64,000 nucleotides of DNA, from the NCBI GenBank assembly GCA_964452415.1, contig CAYVME010000001.1, forward strand, positions 8,128 to 72,127, in the 5' to 3' direction. Shown here piece after piece: positions 1-9,322 of this stretch. The stretch comes from UBA12068 sp964452415. Lineage in GTDB: Bacteria > Patescibacteriota > Minisyncoccia > Moranbacterales > GWC2-37-73. The position numbers and the translations under genes are program-made. The notes beneath the pieces are model-generated. The model was given only the letters and a program-made list of their open reading frames with translations. It had not been told where the DNA came from and searched no databases. Position 1 is the stretch's first letter. The number at the start of each line of letters is the position of its first letter.

Positions 1-186
1 ATCAGAGACAGCTCCACTTTGCATGTTTCCCTTTTTTTGATGCTCTTTGCCCACGCCTATAACAATCCCGCCTTTTTTCTCTTTATCCACCTCAAAAACA
101 AGAGTCTTTGCAACCTCTGTTCCAATATCAAGTGCCAAATAATATTCAGCATTGTCACTTGAAAATAATTTTGAAAAAATAGACAT
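1..186 (-). CDS. FtsA/PilM-like actin-fold ATPase, N-terminal fragment
   Basis: The first 62 residues of a protein that runs off the left edge. It reads MSIFSKLFSSDNAEYY then LALDIGTEVAKTLVFEV, the first phosphate-binding loop of the Hsp70/actin/FtsA fold, followed by GVGKEH and a GNMQSGAVSD stretch. FtsA and PilM proteins have a similar G-x-G...G-x-V-x-D segment after the first two strands. Such proteins anchor FtsZ at the membrane or build type IV pilus platforms. The ATG at 186-184 is the only sensible start. Only the first subdomain is visible, so FtsA and PilM cannot be separated. It lies downstream of the PfkB gene and could share its transcript. Confidence 0.6.
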   Translation of the reverse strand, partial: MSIFSKLFSSDNAEYYLALDIGTEVAKTLVFEVDKEKKGGIVIGVGKEHQKKGNMQSGAVSD

Positions 187-218
187 ATTTTAATGAAAAT
201 TTCTAATACAATAAAACA

Positions 219-1226
219 CTATAATAAATCTTTAACGCCAATTTTTAAGATTATATTTTCAATTTCCTTTTCATCCAAAAGTCCTGCTTGCCCGCCATAT
301 TCCGTGACTGAACTGCTACTGTTTGCACTACCCCATCTCAGTGATGTTGCCAAATCTTTTCTCTTCATGTGTGCAGCCAAAAATCCACTCGTGAAAGCAT
401 CCCCAGCCCCCGTTGAATCAACAGCTTTTCTGAGCAAGGCATCCACATGAATCATTTGATTTCCATCATATCCCCAGCCTCCATGCTCGCCATCCGTAAT
501 AACCACAGTCTTGGCTCCAAGCCTATGTAGAACTTTCAACAAATATTCTTCATTTTCAAGCAATTCCGAAATCGTATTATCCCCGAGCCCAACAACAATC
601 TCAATCGCCTCATCCTTATTAACAAAAAACACTTCACTAACAGTTATTGCATACGCAATTTCGGAAAGACCAGTTTTGATGTTTTTTTGTCCAGGATTAA
701 AAGCAACGCGAATTTTTTTTTCTTTTGCTATCAACAACAATTCCCTCAGATGCTCACGCCAATCCCCATTCAATGAACTTACAAAAAACCAATGCGCATG
801 AGAAAGTTTCTCAGCTATTATGGTCAACTTATCATTTGCATCTCTGTCTGAAAAAATAGTTCTTTCTCCGGTGCGTTGATCAACAAGAATCAAAGACAGG
901 TCGCTCTTGCAATCTTTCTCGATTTCAAGGGCAGACACGCCAACCCCACCACTAACAAGTGTTTTCCTAATCCAATGACCAAGATCATCATCGCCAATCT
1001 TGGAATAGCATTCAGAAATTTCACCGAGCTTTGTTAGTCCCTGAGCAACATTTGCAGCGCACCCACCAAGAGATTCAAATCTTTCCTTGACTTGATATTT
1101 TGCGCCCAACTCAAAAGCAATCTTTTTTTGCGAGGTCACATCTTCAGGAGTATCCAAAATCAAACCCTCACTGGTCGGAAAGAAAATATCTTTAGATGTG
1201 GAACCAATACAAATTATTTTATGCAT
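219..1226 (-). CDS. PfkB-family carbohydrate/nucleoside kinase
   Basis: A 335-residue ribokinase-fold kinase that phosphorylates a sugar or nucleoside hydroxyl with ATP; the substrate is not evident. The first PfkB signature is visible as LGGCAANVAQGLTKLG near residue 55, and the second as DSTGAGDAFTSGFLAA near residue 270, where the Asp of GAGD is the catalytic base. The length suits the family. The ATG at 1226 is preferred. An upstream GTG at 1235 overlaps the enolase TGA (GTGA), so the two genes are probably translationally coupled. Adenosine kinase-like or fructokinase-like activity is possible; the sequence alone does not decide. Confidence 0.85.
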   Translation of the reverse strand: MHKIICIGSTSKDIFFPTSEGLILDTPEDVTSQKKIAFELGAKYQVKERFESLGGCAANVAQGLTKLGEISECYSKIGDDDLGHWIRKTLVSGGVGVSALEIEKDCKSDLSLILVDQRTGERTIFSDRDANDKLTIIAEKLSHAHWFFVSSLNGDWREHLRELLLIAKEKKIRVAFNPGQKNIKTGLSEIAYAITVSEVFFVNKDEAIEIVVGLGDNTISELLENEEYLLKVLHRLGAKTVVITDGEHGGWGYDGNQMIHVDALLRKAVDSTGAGDAFTSGFLAAHMKRKDLATSLRWGSANSSSSVTEYGGQAGLLDEKEIENIILKIGVKDLL

Positions 1227-1231
1227 TTTTA

Positions 1232-2527
1232 TCACTTTAATTCCTGCTCTATTTTCATAAGTCTATTGTATTTGCAAAGTCTTTCACCTCTGGAAAGAGA
1301 ACCTGATTTGATGAATTCCGCAGCAGTTCCAGCGGCCAAATCAGCAATGAAATCGTCCGTTGTTTCTCCACTCCTATGAGAAATCATGATCTTTAATTTA
1401 TTTTTCTTGGCCAAACGGATACATTCAAGAGTCTCAGAAAGACTTCCGATTTGATTAACCTTAATAAGAACGGCGTTGCAAGCTCTCTCCTTGATTGCAC
1501 GCTCAACCTTTCTTGGATTTGTCACCAACAAATCATCTCCGACCAACAAATTTTCACCTAGGACATTTTTTGGAATCCCAGGTAAGATTTGCTTGCCGGC
1601 AATTTTTTCAGTCAAAATTCCCCAGCCCTCCCAATCATCCTCCGTCAAACCATCCTCAATTGAAACCACATGATATTTATCAATCCATTCTTTGTACATA
1701 CTAATCAAGCGTTCTCGTTCCAATTGGGCACCTTCTGGCTTCAAGATGTAATGCTTTTCTTGTTCGTCATAAAAATTTGTGGCCGCAGCATCAATACCAA
1801 GATTTATTTGTGTTCCCAATTCATATCCACCTTCGGTTATTGCCTGATTAATAAGTTCCAGAGCTTGAATATTACTTTCCAGTTTTGGAGAAAAACCACC
1901 CTCATCACCAACACCACTACTATGATTATTAGCTTCAAGTATTTTTTTCAAGCGATGAAAAACTTCACTTCCAGCTCTTAATTGTTCAGCAAAAGATTTG
2001 ATTCCGGTTGGAATAACCTTGAATTCTTGAATGCTTAATCCACTATCACTATGCATGCCACCATTAAGAACATTAAACATCGGAACTGGAATCTTTGGCT
2101 TGACTCCAAGTCTTGAAATTTCATTGATATATTGATAAAGTGGAATTTTTTTTGTCATGGCCACCGCGCGACAAACTGCCAATGAAACACCCAAAATTGC
2201 ATTAGCGCCAAGATGAGATTTGTTTTCCGTTCCATCAAGCTGAAGCATGATTTCATCAATCTCATGTTGCGAGCTAGCATCTTTTCCAATGAGCGCATCC
2301 CTGATAAGAGTGTTAACATTCTTCACAGCAGTAAGCACACCCAATCCGCCATATCTATCCTTGTCACCATCTCGAAGTTCCAAAGCTTCAAATTTTCCAG
2401 TTGAAGCTCCCGATGGAACAGCCGCCACAGCGATGTGACCACCACTAAGCGAAACTTGGACTTCTATTGTTGGATTGCCTCGAGAATCCAGGATCTCCCT
2501 GGCAATAATATTTGAAATTTTTAACAT
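1232..2527 (-). CDS. eno: Enolase
   Basis: Converts 2-phosphoglycerate to phosphoenolpyruvate in glycolysis. The 431-residue product has the normal length. It begins MLKISNIIAREILDSRGNP, and carries the VPSGAS loop, the magnesium-binding region LVGDDLLVTNP, the signature LIKVNQIGSLSE and the C-terminal SHRSGETTDDF. The open frame extends upstream to a TTG at 2566, but alignment with known enolases puts the start at the ATG at 2527. No Shine-Dalgarno sequence is present (AT-rich leader). The stop overlaps the region in which the PfkB gene starts. With PGK nearby it represents lower glycolysis. Confidence 0.97.
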   Translation of the reverse strand: MLKISNIIAREILDSRGNPTIEVQVSLSGGHIAVAAVPSGASTGKFEALELRDGDKDRYGGLGVLTAVKNVNTLIRDALIGKDASSQHEIDEIMLQLDGTENKSHLGANAILGVSLAVCRAVAMTKKIPLYQYINEISRLGVKPKIPVPMFNVLNGGMHSDSGLSIQEFKVIPTGIKSFAEQLRAGSEVFHRLKKILEANNHSSGVGDEGGFSPKLESNIQALELINQAITEGGYELGTQINLGIDAAATNFYDEQEKHYILKPEGAQLERERLISMYKEWIDKYHVVSIEDGLTEDDWEGWGILTEKIAGKQILPGIPKNVLGENLLVGDDLLVTNPRKVERAIKERACNAVLIKVNQIGSLSETLECIRLAKKNKLKIMISHRSGETTDDFIADLAAGTAAEFIKSGSLSRGERLCKYNRLMKIEQELK

Positions 2528-2572
2528 ATTTTTTATTTTATTATATTTTTTTATAACTACCGACAACTAAGC

Positions 2573-3184
2573 TTAGATATTCATACGAAACCAGAAAAAC
2601 ATATGCTCCAATGGATTGTAAGTAACCAAAAACAATAGAACCATTAAATAATAAACTGTTAAATATTTTAGAGTTACAAAATATTGATCACAATCAGTAA
2701 ACTTAACTTCAATATCTTTCAATAGCATTTTCCTTGCCTCCAAGATGAAATTAACATGCACCAGGGCAACCACCAAAACAGAAAAAATTGATAGTTGAGT
2801 GGCAATTAAAATATCAGCACTATACAAGAAAAATATCCCAAAGAAAAATAAAGGTAGGATCCAAAAGGTCTGCTTATCCCAAAAAGAATTCTCTTGTTTG
2901 AAATTTTTAAAGCTTGTTATATATAAGATTGGGATAAAAATAAAATTGAGCAAAATTCCAATCGTAAAAACAATAAATGTAACCCAACTAAATTTTCCAA
3001 AATAACTTCCGGGAGCTATGATATTAAAATTATTCAAAAAAATAAGAACAACACCAAAAAAAAGCAAAGATTTAGAGAAAAACAAAGCAAGAAACGAAGT
3101 AGCATCCGTAGCTTTAATTTGATTCAGGTATATTCGCTTATTAAACAAGGAAGAGTTTCCACCAGTAGGCCCAAAATTAACCAT
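2573..3184 (-). CDS. Multi-pass membrane protein of unknown function
   Basis: A 203-residue protein with about five hydrophobic segments (roughly residues 35-52, 65-95, 108-125, 128-148 and 172-195). No family was recognised. The N-terminal 30 residues are polar with a GPTGGN start. It lies immediately upstream of eno with a 45-bp gap and probably heads the transcript; an extended -10 (TGTTATAAT) occurs in the minus strand near 3230. The C-terminus is rich in aromatic residues. There is no catalytic motif. Function unknown. Confidence 0.75.
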   Translation of the reverse strand: MVNFGPTGGNSSLFNKRIYLNQIKATDATSFLALFFSKSLLFFGVVLIFLNNFNIIAPGSYFGKFSWVTFIVFTIGILLNFIFIPILYITSFKNFKQENSFWDKQTFWILPLFFFGIFFLYSADILIATQLSIFSVLVVALVHVNFILEARKMLLKDIEVKFTDCDQYFVTLKYLTVYYLMVLLFLVTYNPLEHMFFWFRMNI

Positions 3185-3259
3185 ACTTTTTTGTTTTCAT
3201 TATAAATTCTTCACCTCTGCAATTATAACACAAAATACATCATCAACCCAAACAAAAAG

Positions 3260-4306
3260 CTATTCTACTTTTAATGATTCTATTCCAGGCATCAAATTTC
3301 CACTCAAATACTCGAGCATTGCCCCCCCGCCTGTTGAAACAAAAGAAATGCTTCCCATTAAATTATTTTCTTCAAGAACTTGAACGGATTCTCCTCCACC
3401 GATAACCGTGAACATATCACCATCAGCAATAATATCCAAAACTTGTCTGGTTCCTTTGTCATATGGAGACTCCTCAAATTTTCCCATTGGACCATTCCAA
3501 ACAACCATTTTTGAAGTTGAAATAATTTCCTTGAATCTCTGAATTGTTTTTGGTCCAATATCAAGCCGATCATTGGCAAAATCAATCGGCAAAATAACCT
3601 TGGAAGAAAATTCCACTTTTTGATCAATAGCTTCATTGGCAACCCTTCCTCCAACCAAGATATAATCATAAATTTTTTCAAATTTTTGAATCAAAGGAAG
3701 TTTGGTTTCAATTTTTGCTCCCCCAATCACCGCCACCGCTGGATGCAAAGGCTCATGAATTAATTTGCTCAAATTTTCAATTTCTTTTTGGAGCCATATT
3801 CCAGCATAACTTGGCAAAAATTTTGCCACACCAGTCACTGAGGCCTGATTGCGATGACAAACACTAAAAGCATCATTCACAAAAACATCAAAATTTTCTG
3901 AAAGTTTCCTAGAAAAATCTGCGTCATTTTTTTCATCACCATCATGAAATCTCACATTTTCCAAAAGCAAAATTTCTCCTTGGTTCAAGTTTTCCAATGC
4001 TTCTTTGACTTTTTCTCCAATACAATCATCAATGAAAACAATTTTTCTGCCCAAGATATTTTCAAGCTCATCTTTCACTTGCGCCAGTGAGAATTCAGCA
4101 TCAACCTTTCCCTCTGGCCTTCCAAGATGAGAACAGAGCGCAATTCTTGTTCCAACCTTTTCAACCAAAAAGTCCACGGTTTTTTTGCAAGCTTCAATTT
4201 TAAATCTTTCTTTCACATTCCCCTCTGATATTGCCACATTAAAATCAGCACGAATCAAAACTTTTTTATTTTCAACTTCTGCATCCTGAATTTTTTTCAT
4301 TTCCAT
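3260..4306 (-). CDS. pgk: Phosphoglycerate kinase (short form)
   Basis: Transfers phosphate from 1,3-bisphosphoglycerate to ADP in glycolysis. The N-terminal motif VLIRADFNVAI, the substrate-binding LCSHLGRPEG and LENVRFHDGD, FVNDAFSVCHR, GGAKIETKLPLI and the C-terminal nucleotide loop GGGESVQVL...STGGGAMLEYL are all present. The protein has 348 residues against about 390-400 usual. The shortening is spread over surface loops in both domains and no catalytic motif is lost. Start: ATG 4306 (M3 at 4300 is an alternative). It lies between a membrane-protein/eno cluster and mraY, with its own untranslated gaps on both sides. Confidence 0.96.
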   Translation of the reverse strand: MEMKKIQDAEVENKKVLIRADFNVAISEGNVKERFKIEACKKTVDFLVEKVGTRIALCSHLGRPEGKVDAEFSLAQVKDELENILGRKIVFIDDCIGEKVKEALENLNQGEILLLENVRFHDGDEKNDADFSRKLSENFDVFVNDAFSVCHRNQASVTGVAKFLPSYAGIWLQKEIENLSKLIHEPLHPAVAVIGGAKIETKLPLIQKFEKIYDYILVGGRVANEAIDQKVEFSSKVILPIDFANDRLDIGPKTIQRFKEIISTSKMVVWNGPMGKFEESPYDKGTRQVLDIIADGDMFTVIGGGESVQVLEENNLMGSISFVSTGGGAMLEYLSGNLMPGIESLKVE

Positions 4307-4422
4307 AATGAATTATTTTTTTATTATTGTAAAAGTTTTGCTATGTAGCATGTTACGCAGCAAATTACGTAATTTTTAATTCGGAATTATTTAGAAATTA
4401 GAAATTTGCACGAAGTGCATTT

Positions 4423-5523
4423 TCATTTCCCCATTCCGAAAATTGCAATTATAACACCAATAAGTGCTGTGACCATGGTAAAAATCCAAGCGCGCATCAC
4501 AATTTTACATTCAGGCCAACCCTTTGCCTCAAAGTGATGATGCAATGGCGCTGCCAAAAAAACCTTACGATGAAAAAGTTTTTTGCTAGTTAATTGAATA
4601 ACAACACTTCCAGATTCCATCACATAAATAAAAACAATCACAAGCAAAGCCAAGGCTGAATTTGTGAGCATTGCAACCACTCCCAGCGTTGTGCCAAGTG
4701 CCATAGCCCCAGTGTCCCCCATCATGAAACGAGCAGGGGAAATATTAAACCAAAGAAATGCCAACAATGTCCCCGCGATGGCCGCGCAAAAAGATGCCAA
4801 GTCCATCTTGTTTTGAAAAAAGGCAATGATCGCAAAGGAAAGGAACGCTGAAAGCAAAACTCCGCCATTGAGACCATCCAACCCGTCTGTCTCATTTGAA
4901 GAAACTGCAGAAAATAAAATCACGAAAATAAAAAGAGGGATGTACCAAAATCCAATATTGAAATCTCCAACAGCAGGAACATGAAAGACATCCCAGCCAA
5001 GTTTACTGAAAAACCACCAAGCACCAGCACCTGCAATCACAAAAAGCCAACCAAAACGCATTGCAAAACGCATTCCACCACCTTTGTTTTTTCCCCAACC
5101 ACGAACACTCATCACATCATCAAACAAGCCGAGAATTCCAGCAGCAATCAATGCAAAAAGTGGAAGCCAAACTTGTCTGCGACTCAAAAAATCAAGTCGT
5201 GCCAAAAAATCAACACCAAACATCTTACCAAGCCATGGAAAGATAAAATGTGAAGCAAAAACCAGAGCCAAAACAGAAAACCACATAATCACACCTCCCA
5301 TTGTTGGTGTTCCAGATTTGTGAGCATGAAGCTTACTAATAAATGTCAGTGTTTCACCATTAACATCACTTTTTTTAATCTTAATACCGATTTTATATTT
5401 ATATAAAACATGCGTCCAAAGTGGCGTGATCGCAAAAGCCAAAGCAAATGCCAAAATTCCCGTAGTGAGAACCTTGAGCACATTAAGAATTTCAGGGATG
5501 GTTTGAATTTGAGCAAATTGCAT
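4423..5523 (-). CDS. mraY: Phospho-N-acetylmuramoyl-pentapeptide-transferase
   Basis: Integral membrane enzyme that transfers phospho-MurNAc-pentapeptide from UDP to undecaprenyl phosphate, forming lipid I for peptidoglycan. MraY hallmarks are present: KSGTPTMGGVIMW near the N-terminus, FDDVMSVRGWGKNKGG, SSNETDGLDGLNGG with the catalytic aspartates, MMGDTGAMALG, and the LHHHFEAKGWPE loop near the C-terminus. About ten transmembrane helices are visible. The frame continues to a TTG at 5565, but the ATG at 5523 suits the family better and keeps the inverted heptad repeat (5546-5628) outside the gene. With the carboxypeptidase, RodA and transglycosylase it shows that a cell wall is made. Confidence 0.96.
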   Translation of the reverse strand: MQFAQIQTIPEILNVLKVLTTGILAFALAFAITPLWTHVLYKYKIGIKIKKSDVNGETLTFISKLHAHKSGTPTMGGVIMWFSVLALVFASHFIFPWLGKMFGVDFLARLDFLSRRQVWLPLFALIAAGILGLFDDVMSVRGWGKNKGGGMRFAMRFGWLFVIAGAGAWWFFSKLGWDVFHVPAVGDFNIGFWYIPLFIFVILFSAVSSNETDGLDGLNGGVLLSAFLSFAIIAFFQNKMDLASFCAAIAGTLLAFLWFNISPARFMMGDTGAMALGTTLGVVAMLTNSALALLVIVFIYVMESGSVVIQLTSKKLFHRKVFLAAPLHHHFEAKGWPECKIVMRAWIFTMVTALIGVIIAIFGMGK

Positions 5524-5545
5524 GATAGTACTATGCAAATCTACG

Positions 5546-5628
5546 AATAAATGCCAATCCGCCAATAACTAATGGATTTCATTTTATGTTTTCGTAATTC
5601 GTTGATTAGCATTTATTAGTGGATTAGT
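5546..5628. repeat. Inverted pair of heptad arrays
   Basis: Left arm 5546-5573: AATAAAT, GCCAATC, CGCCAAT, AACTAAT. Right arm 5601-5628: GTTGATT, AGCATTT, ATTAGTG, GATTAGT, similar to the reverse complement of the left-arm words. The spacer is 27 bp. It lies between the carboxypeptidase gene and mraY. Confidence 0.7.
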
Positions 5629-5634
5629 GTAACA

Positions 5635-6675
5635 TCACTTCCAATCATAGGAACCAAATGTCCAACTAGTCATTGTTTTGATGTCTTGCCACCTGGTCGG
5701 ATCATCCAAAACAACTGCGACAATTCTATGCTTTGTTGTTGGATCAGAAACTGCCATAAGAAGTGAATATCCGGCCATTGGCGTGAATCCCGTTTTAGCT
5801 CCAATCATGTTCGGCATTTGATCGAGCAATTGGTCCGTATTTAAAATTGTGTGCTGAATTCTTCCATCGGATGAATATACAAATGAATTACTTGGCATTC
5901 TGGAAATTTTCCAAATAGTATCAAAGCGCAAAGAATACGCTGCGATTCTGGCAATGTCATACGCTGAAGAATAACATCCGGCCGCTGCAATTTCATCATC
6001 AAGATCAAGCCCCGATGCTGTGCAAAAATTTGAATCGCTCAATCCCAAATCTCTTGCCTTTTCATTCATCAACTTGGCAAATTCTTCTTGGCTACCAGCA
6101 ATATGCTTTGCCAAGGCCAGTGCTGCATCATTGGCACTATTCATCAGCATGGCCTGAAGCAAGTTGCGGACACTTATTTGTTCACCGATTTTCAATCTTG
6201 GTGAAATACAATATCCACTTCTTGGACATCCAATTTTAGTGCCCTCGATGTACACAGCCTCTTCATCAATAGTAACAAGCTCGTCAAGATTTTTAACTTT
6301 TTCCATCACAAGCACAGCGGTCATAATTTTGGTCAAAGATGCAATCTGCCTTTGTTGTCTTCCATTATTGTAATGAAAAATCGTTCCGGTGTCAGCATCA
6401 ATAATCACTGAAGCGTGGGCGCCGGGAATAACCAAATCATTTATTCCCCCCTTTCGATATGGCTGATATTGAGGCATATCAACAGCTTGAGCTTTTGGCT
6501 TTGGCTTTTCAGCCTTGGCAATCTCAACACCTTTAACCAAACCTTCGATACTCTTATTTTCAACAGAAGAATCAGCCTTAACTTCGTTACCACCAACAAA
6601 ACCCTCTTGAAAAACCAAGAAGGAATTTAATGGAAAAAATACTATCATCAATATTGTTGGCAAAATTGCAGCCAT
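5635..6675 (-). CDS. D-alanyl-D-alanine carboxypeptidase (penicillin-binding protein, S11 family)
   Basis: Trims the terminal D-Ala from peptidoglycan pentapeptides outside the membrane. A hydrophobic N-terminal signal/anchor (residues 2-24) is followed by the serine-peptidase triad motifs: ASLTKIM (SxxK), NSANDAALALA (SxN) and GAKTGFTPMAG (KTG). The 346-residue length fits DacA-type enzymes without the long C-terminal domain. A charged linker (residues 30-70) separates anchor and catalytic domain. ATG 6675 start. It is downstream of scpAB, with an 80-bp gap. The inverted heptad element sits between its stop and mraY. Confidence 0.93.
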   Translation of the reverse strand: MAAILPTILMIVFFPLNSFLVFQEGFVGGNEVKADSSVENKSIEGLVKGVEIAKAEKPKPKAQAVDMPQYQPYRKGGINDLVIPGAHASVIIDADTGTIFHYNNGRQQRQIASLTKIMTAVLVMEKVKNLDELVTIDEEAVYIEGTKIGCPRSGYCISPRLKIGEQISVRNLLQAMLMNSANDAALALAKHIAGSQEEFAKLMNEKARDLGLSDSNFCTASGLDLDDEIAAAGCYSSAYDIARIAAYSLRFDTIWKISRMPSNSFVYSSDGRIQHTILNTDQLLDQMPNMIGAKTGFTPMAGYSLLMAVSDPTTKHRIVAVVLDDPTRWQDIKTMTSWTFGSYDWK

Positions 6676-6754
6676 TTTCTAAATTTTTGATAAAATTTAA
6701 TGCTAAAACATGTTCAAATTACCCTAAAAAGATCACCTTTTAAAAATAATCGAA

Positions 6755-7303
6755 CTACACTTCCTTTGCCACTGAATTGATTCTTTCATCCACTGAAAGT
6801 ATACCATATTCTGGAAGTTTTTTCACATCATCAATTCCAAGCTTTTTCAGAAAATCAAATGAAATGACATAGACATATCCTCGAGAATCTCTTGGGTTAT
6901 CATTTCGCTCAATCAAGCCTCGAAGAAGCAGATTTCTCAAAGTATAGGAGCAATTAACACCTCGAATGGCTTCAATTTCCGCTTTTGAAATCGGTCCACG
7001 ATACGCAATGATCGAAATCACCTCCATGGCAGCATTTGAGAGTGAGTCTTGGAGTTCATTTTTCACCAAACTTTCCACAAACTGTGCATTTTCAGGATTT
7101 GAGACAAGTTGAACTTCTTCACCCTTGGTAATTAAAGCCAGTCCACTGGAAGAATTTTGATATTTTTCAGTCAAAGCATTCAAGACATCTTCAAGTGCCT
7201 CTTTTTCAATTGCTAAAATTTTCAATAATTTAAGCTTCTTGATTGGCTCCCCACTAACAAACAAAATGCTTTCAATGACTGAGATTATTTTTTCTTGCTC
7301 CAT
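6755..7303 (-). CDS. scpB: Segregation and condensation protein ScpB
   Basis: Winged-helix kite subunit that dimerises and binds ScpA to complete the SMC-ScpAB condensin. The 182-residue product starts EKIISVIESILFVSGEPI, a typical ScpB first helix, and carries the conserved segment ALEVISIIAYRGPISKAEIE-like core (here AMEVISIIAYRGPISK) and GVNCSYTLRNLLLRGLI. Length is normal. It follows scpA with a 26-bp gap and is clearly cotranscribed. No smc gene lies in this window. Confidence 0.94.
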   Translation of the reverse strand: MEQEKIISVIESILFVSGEPIKKLKLLKILAIEKEALEDVLNALTEKYQNSSSGLALITKGEEVQLVSNPENAQFVESLVKNELQDSLSNAAMEVISIIAYRGPISKAEIEAIRGVNCSYTLRNLLLRGLIERNDNPRDSRGYVYVISFDFLKKLGIDDVKKLPEYGILSVDERINSVAKEV

Positions 7304-7329
7304 ATTTTTGAATTATAACATTATAAACT

Positions 7330-8055
7330 TTATGAATTTTTCTGATCTTTGTGTTTCAAATGAATCTCACTGAATAACTCACCTTGCTCAACATGAATTA
7401 TTCTCTGCTTCACCAACTCAAGCATGGCCAAAAATGAAACCACCACTTCAACCTTATCTTTTGCATTGGCAACCAATTGTGAAAATGAAGTGGTCACGCG
7501 CTCCCTGAGAGTTTCTTGCAAATGTACAATCCTGTCTTCCAAAGTCAAAACTTCTTTCACCATTTCTTCCTCCAACTTTTCCACAATTGGAATTTCTCCC
7601 AAAACTTTTTCAAAAGCTTTTTTCAAATCGGAAGCTTCAATATTTTCTGGTGGATAAAAAACACTCCCCAACCCCAAAAATCCTTCGCGAGAAAAACAAA
7701 CCTGTGGCGAATCAAAAATTTGAGCCAACCTCACAGAAGCCTCCTTGAATTTCTTGTACTCAGCCAATTGGTGTTCAAGATCCTTGATCTCCTCTTCTTC
7801 CTCTTCAGTAAACTCCAACATCGGCAAAAGAGCTTTGGACTTGATCAAGATGAGCCTTGAAGCAATCGTCAAAAAATCAGCCAGATGAGCCAGGTCAATA
7901 TTTTTAGCCTCAGCGATGTATTGCAAATATTGATCGGTGATCTGCGCCAAGCTGACGCGAGTAATGTCCAATTTTTCCTGCTCAGTCAATTGCAAAAGCA
8001 AATCAAGAGGTCCTTCAAATTGTTCCAGTTTAATATGATATGCCATAGGTTTCAT
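7330..8055 (-). CDS. scpA: Segregation and condensation protein ScpA
   Basis: Kleisin subunit bridging the SMC head domains. The N-terminal motif YHIKLEQFEGPLDLLLQL, the helix KLDITRVSLAQITDQYLQYI and the acidic region EFTEEEEEEIKDLEHQLAEYKKFKEA are characteristic. The C-terminal winged helix (EVVVSFLAMLELVKQRIIHVEQ) binds the SMC cap. 241 residues. Start at ATG 8055 (M4 at 8046 is also possible). It lies 8 bp from the MFS gene upstream and 26 bp from scpB downstream, so MFS-scpA-scpB form one operon. Confidence 0.95.
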   Translation of the reverse strand: MKPMAYHIKLEQFEGPLDLLLQLTEQEKLDITRVSLAQITDQYLQYIAEAKNIDLAHLADFLTIASRLILIKSKALLPMLEFTEEEEEEIKDLEHQLAEYKKFKEASVRLAQIFDSPQVCFSREGFLGLGSVFYPPENIEASDLKKAFEKVLGEIPIVEKLEEEMVKEVLTLEDRIVHLQETLRERVTTSFSQLVANAKDKVEVVVSFLAMLELVKQRIIHVEQGELFSEIHLKHKDQKNS

Positions 8056-8063
8056 TTTTGCAG

Positions 8064-9287
8064 TTAAGCTCTTGCGCGTGAATTTCTCCTGCTGTTTGCA
8101 ATTTCCATTTCACTTTTATTATCAACCAAATTAAACGCAGGATACAATGCCAACAAAATCACCCCCGTCAAAAAAACAAAAACAATTTTAACTGGGAAAA
8201 CAACCAAAATCATCGCCGAAATCGCAGTGGCGGCAATATATGCCACACTTCGAGAAGTTCGAAAGAAGCTGATAATGTCCATATCATCTCCATCAATTTT
8301 CTTGTAAAAATAAGAGTCTCGCAAAGTTTCAATCATGGCAGCTCCGACTCTTGTCATGAACAGAACAAATCCCCAAACCATAACCGAGTTTGTTTTCACA
8401 AACAAAATGCTGAGTGTTGAAATTGCCATCACAAACAGAGCAAAAATAATCATCTCTTTTTCTCCCAATTTCTTATCAGCAAGCAAACCAACAGGATAGT
8501 TGATAATAACAAATGGAATGAGCATGATTGTGAAAATAAGTCCGATTTGACTCCAGCTCATGCCCAAGTCAAGCAGATACAACGGCGTATACACAGTCAT
8601 CATCGCATAAAAAAATTCCAGCACAAAAGAAACCCAATAAATTCTCATCAGATTTTTGTTCACGAAGATTTTCTTCACCAAATCTCGAATGGTAATGTTT
8701 CCATTGAAATGATTATTCCCACCTCGAAGTCCAATCAATCCAATCACGAAAATGACCATTGAGATGACCATCGACAAAAAGAAAAGTCCGGAATAATCAT
8801 ACTGCTCCAAAATACGAGTTGAAAGAATTGGCCCAAGCATGAAACCAGCGCTGATCACCATCAAATGCAAACCCCGGATTCTTCCGGATTTTTTATCCTC
8901 AGAATATGATTCCATAATAATATCCAAAATCACATACATCAGATATGCTGTGATGATGTTTATCATTAGCAAAAATATTCCAAAGATTGATGGTTTGACC
9001 ATTGTCAAAATTGCCATGGCAAAAATCTGCAAAAAGAAAAACAAAAAGAAGGTCGTGGCCTTCCCCAATTTCTTGATGATTTTGTGCATATTCAAAAGTC
9101 CGATCAGCGCAATCACATATGACAAAAAATAAAAGACACCAACATTTTCACTTCCCAATGACAATTTGAAATATGAAGATTCAATATACACCAAGAGAGA
9201 TTGCGAAAAACCAAGCAAGAAAGAAATGCCAGTGATCAATTTCAATTTTCCTTCATTGAGATTTTCTTTGTGTTTTTTGTTTGCCAT
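8064..9287 (-). CDS. Major facilitator superfamily transporter
   Basis: A 407-residue polytopic protein with about 12 transmembrane segments. Between the second and third helices is LLNMHKIIKKLGKATTF, resembling a degenerate MFS loop 2-3 motif, and the cytoplasmic loop after helix 8 reads YPVGLLADKKLGEKE, the second-half counterpart (G-x-L-A-D-K). The substrate cannot be told; there is no drug-efflux signature that I can identify. The C-terminal tail is polar (NKSEMEIANSRRNSRARA). It is followed after 8 bp by scpA. A strongly folded element lies upstream at 9323-9435 and may form its 5' leader. Confidence 0.85.
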   Translation of the reverse strand: MANKKHKENLNEGKLKLITGISFLLGFSQSLLVYIESSYFKLSLGSENVGVFYFLSYVIALIGLLNMHKIIKKLGKATTFFLFFFLQIFAMAILTMVKPSIFGIFLLMINIITAYLMYVILDIIMESYSEDKKSGRIRGLHLMVISAGFMLGPILSTRILEQYDYSGLFFLSMVISMVIFVIGLIGLRGGNNHFNGNITIRDLVKKIFVNKNLMRIYWVSFVLEFFYAMMTVYTPLYLLDLGMSWSQIGLIFTIMLIPFVIINYPVGLLADKKLGEKEMIIFALFVMAISTLSILFVKTNSVMVWGFVLFMTRVGAAMIETLRDSYFYKKIDGDDMDIISFFRTSRSVAYIAATAISAMILVVFPVKIVFVFLTGVILLALYPAFNLVDNKSEMEIANSRRNSRARA

Positions 9288-9322
9288 TTTTTTATTTTTC
9301 AGTGCTTATGTGTTTGATTTTT

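Noticed and set aside
5524..5565. TTG 5565 as the mraY start
   Set aside because: The extra 14 residues do not align with MraY N-termini and run through the inverted repeat; ATG 5523 fits.
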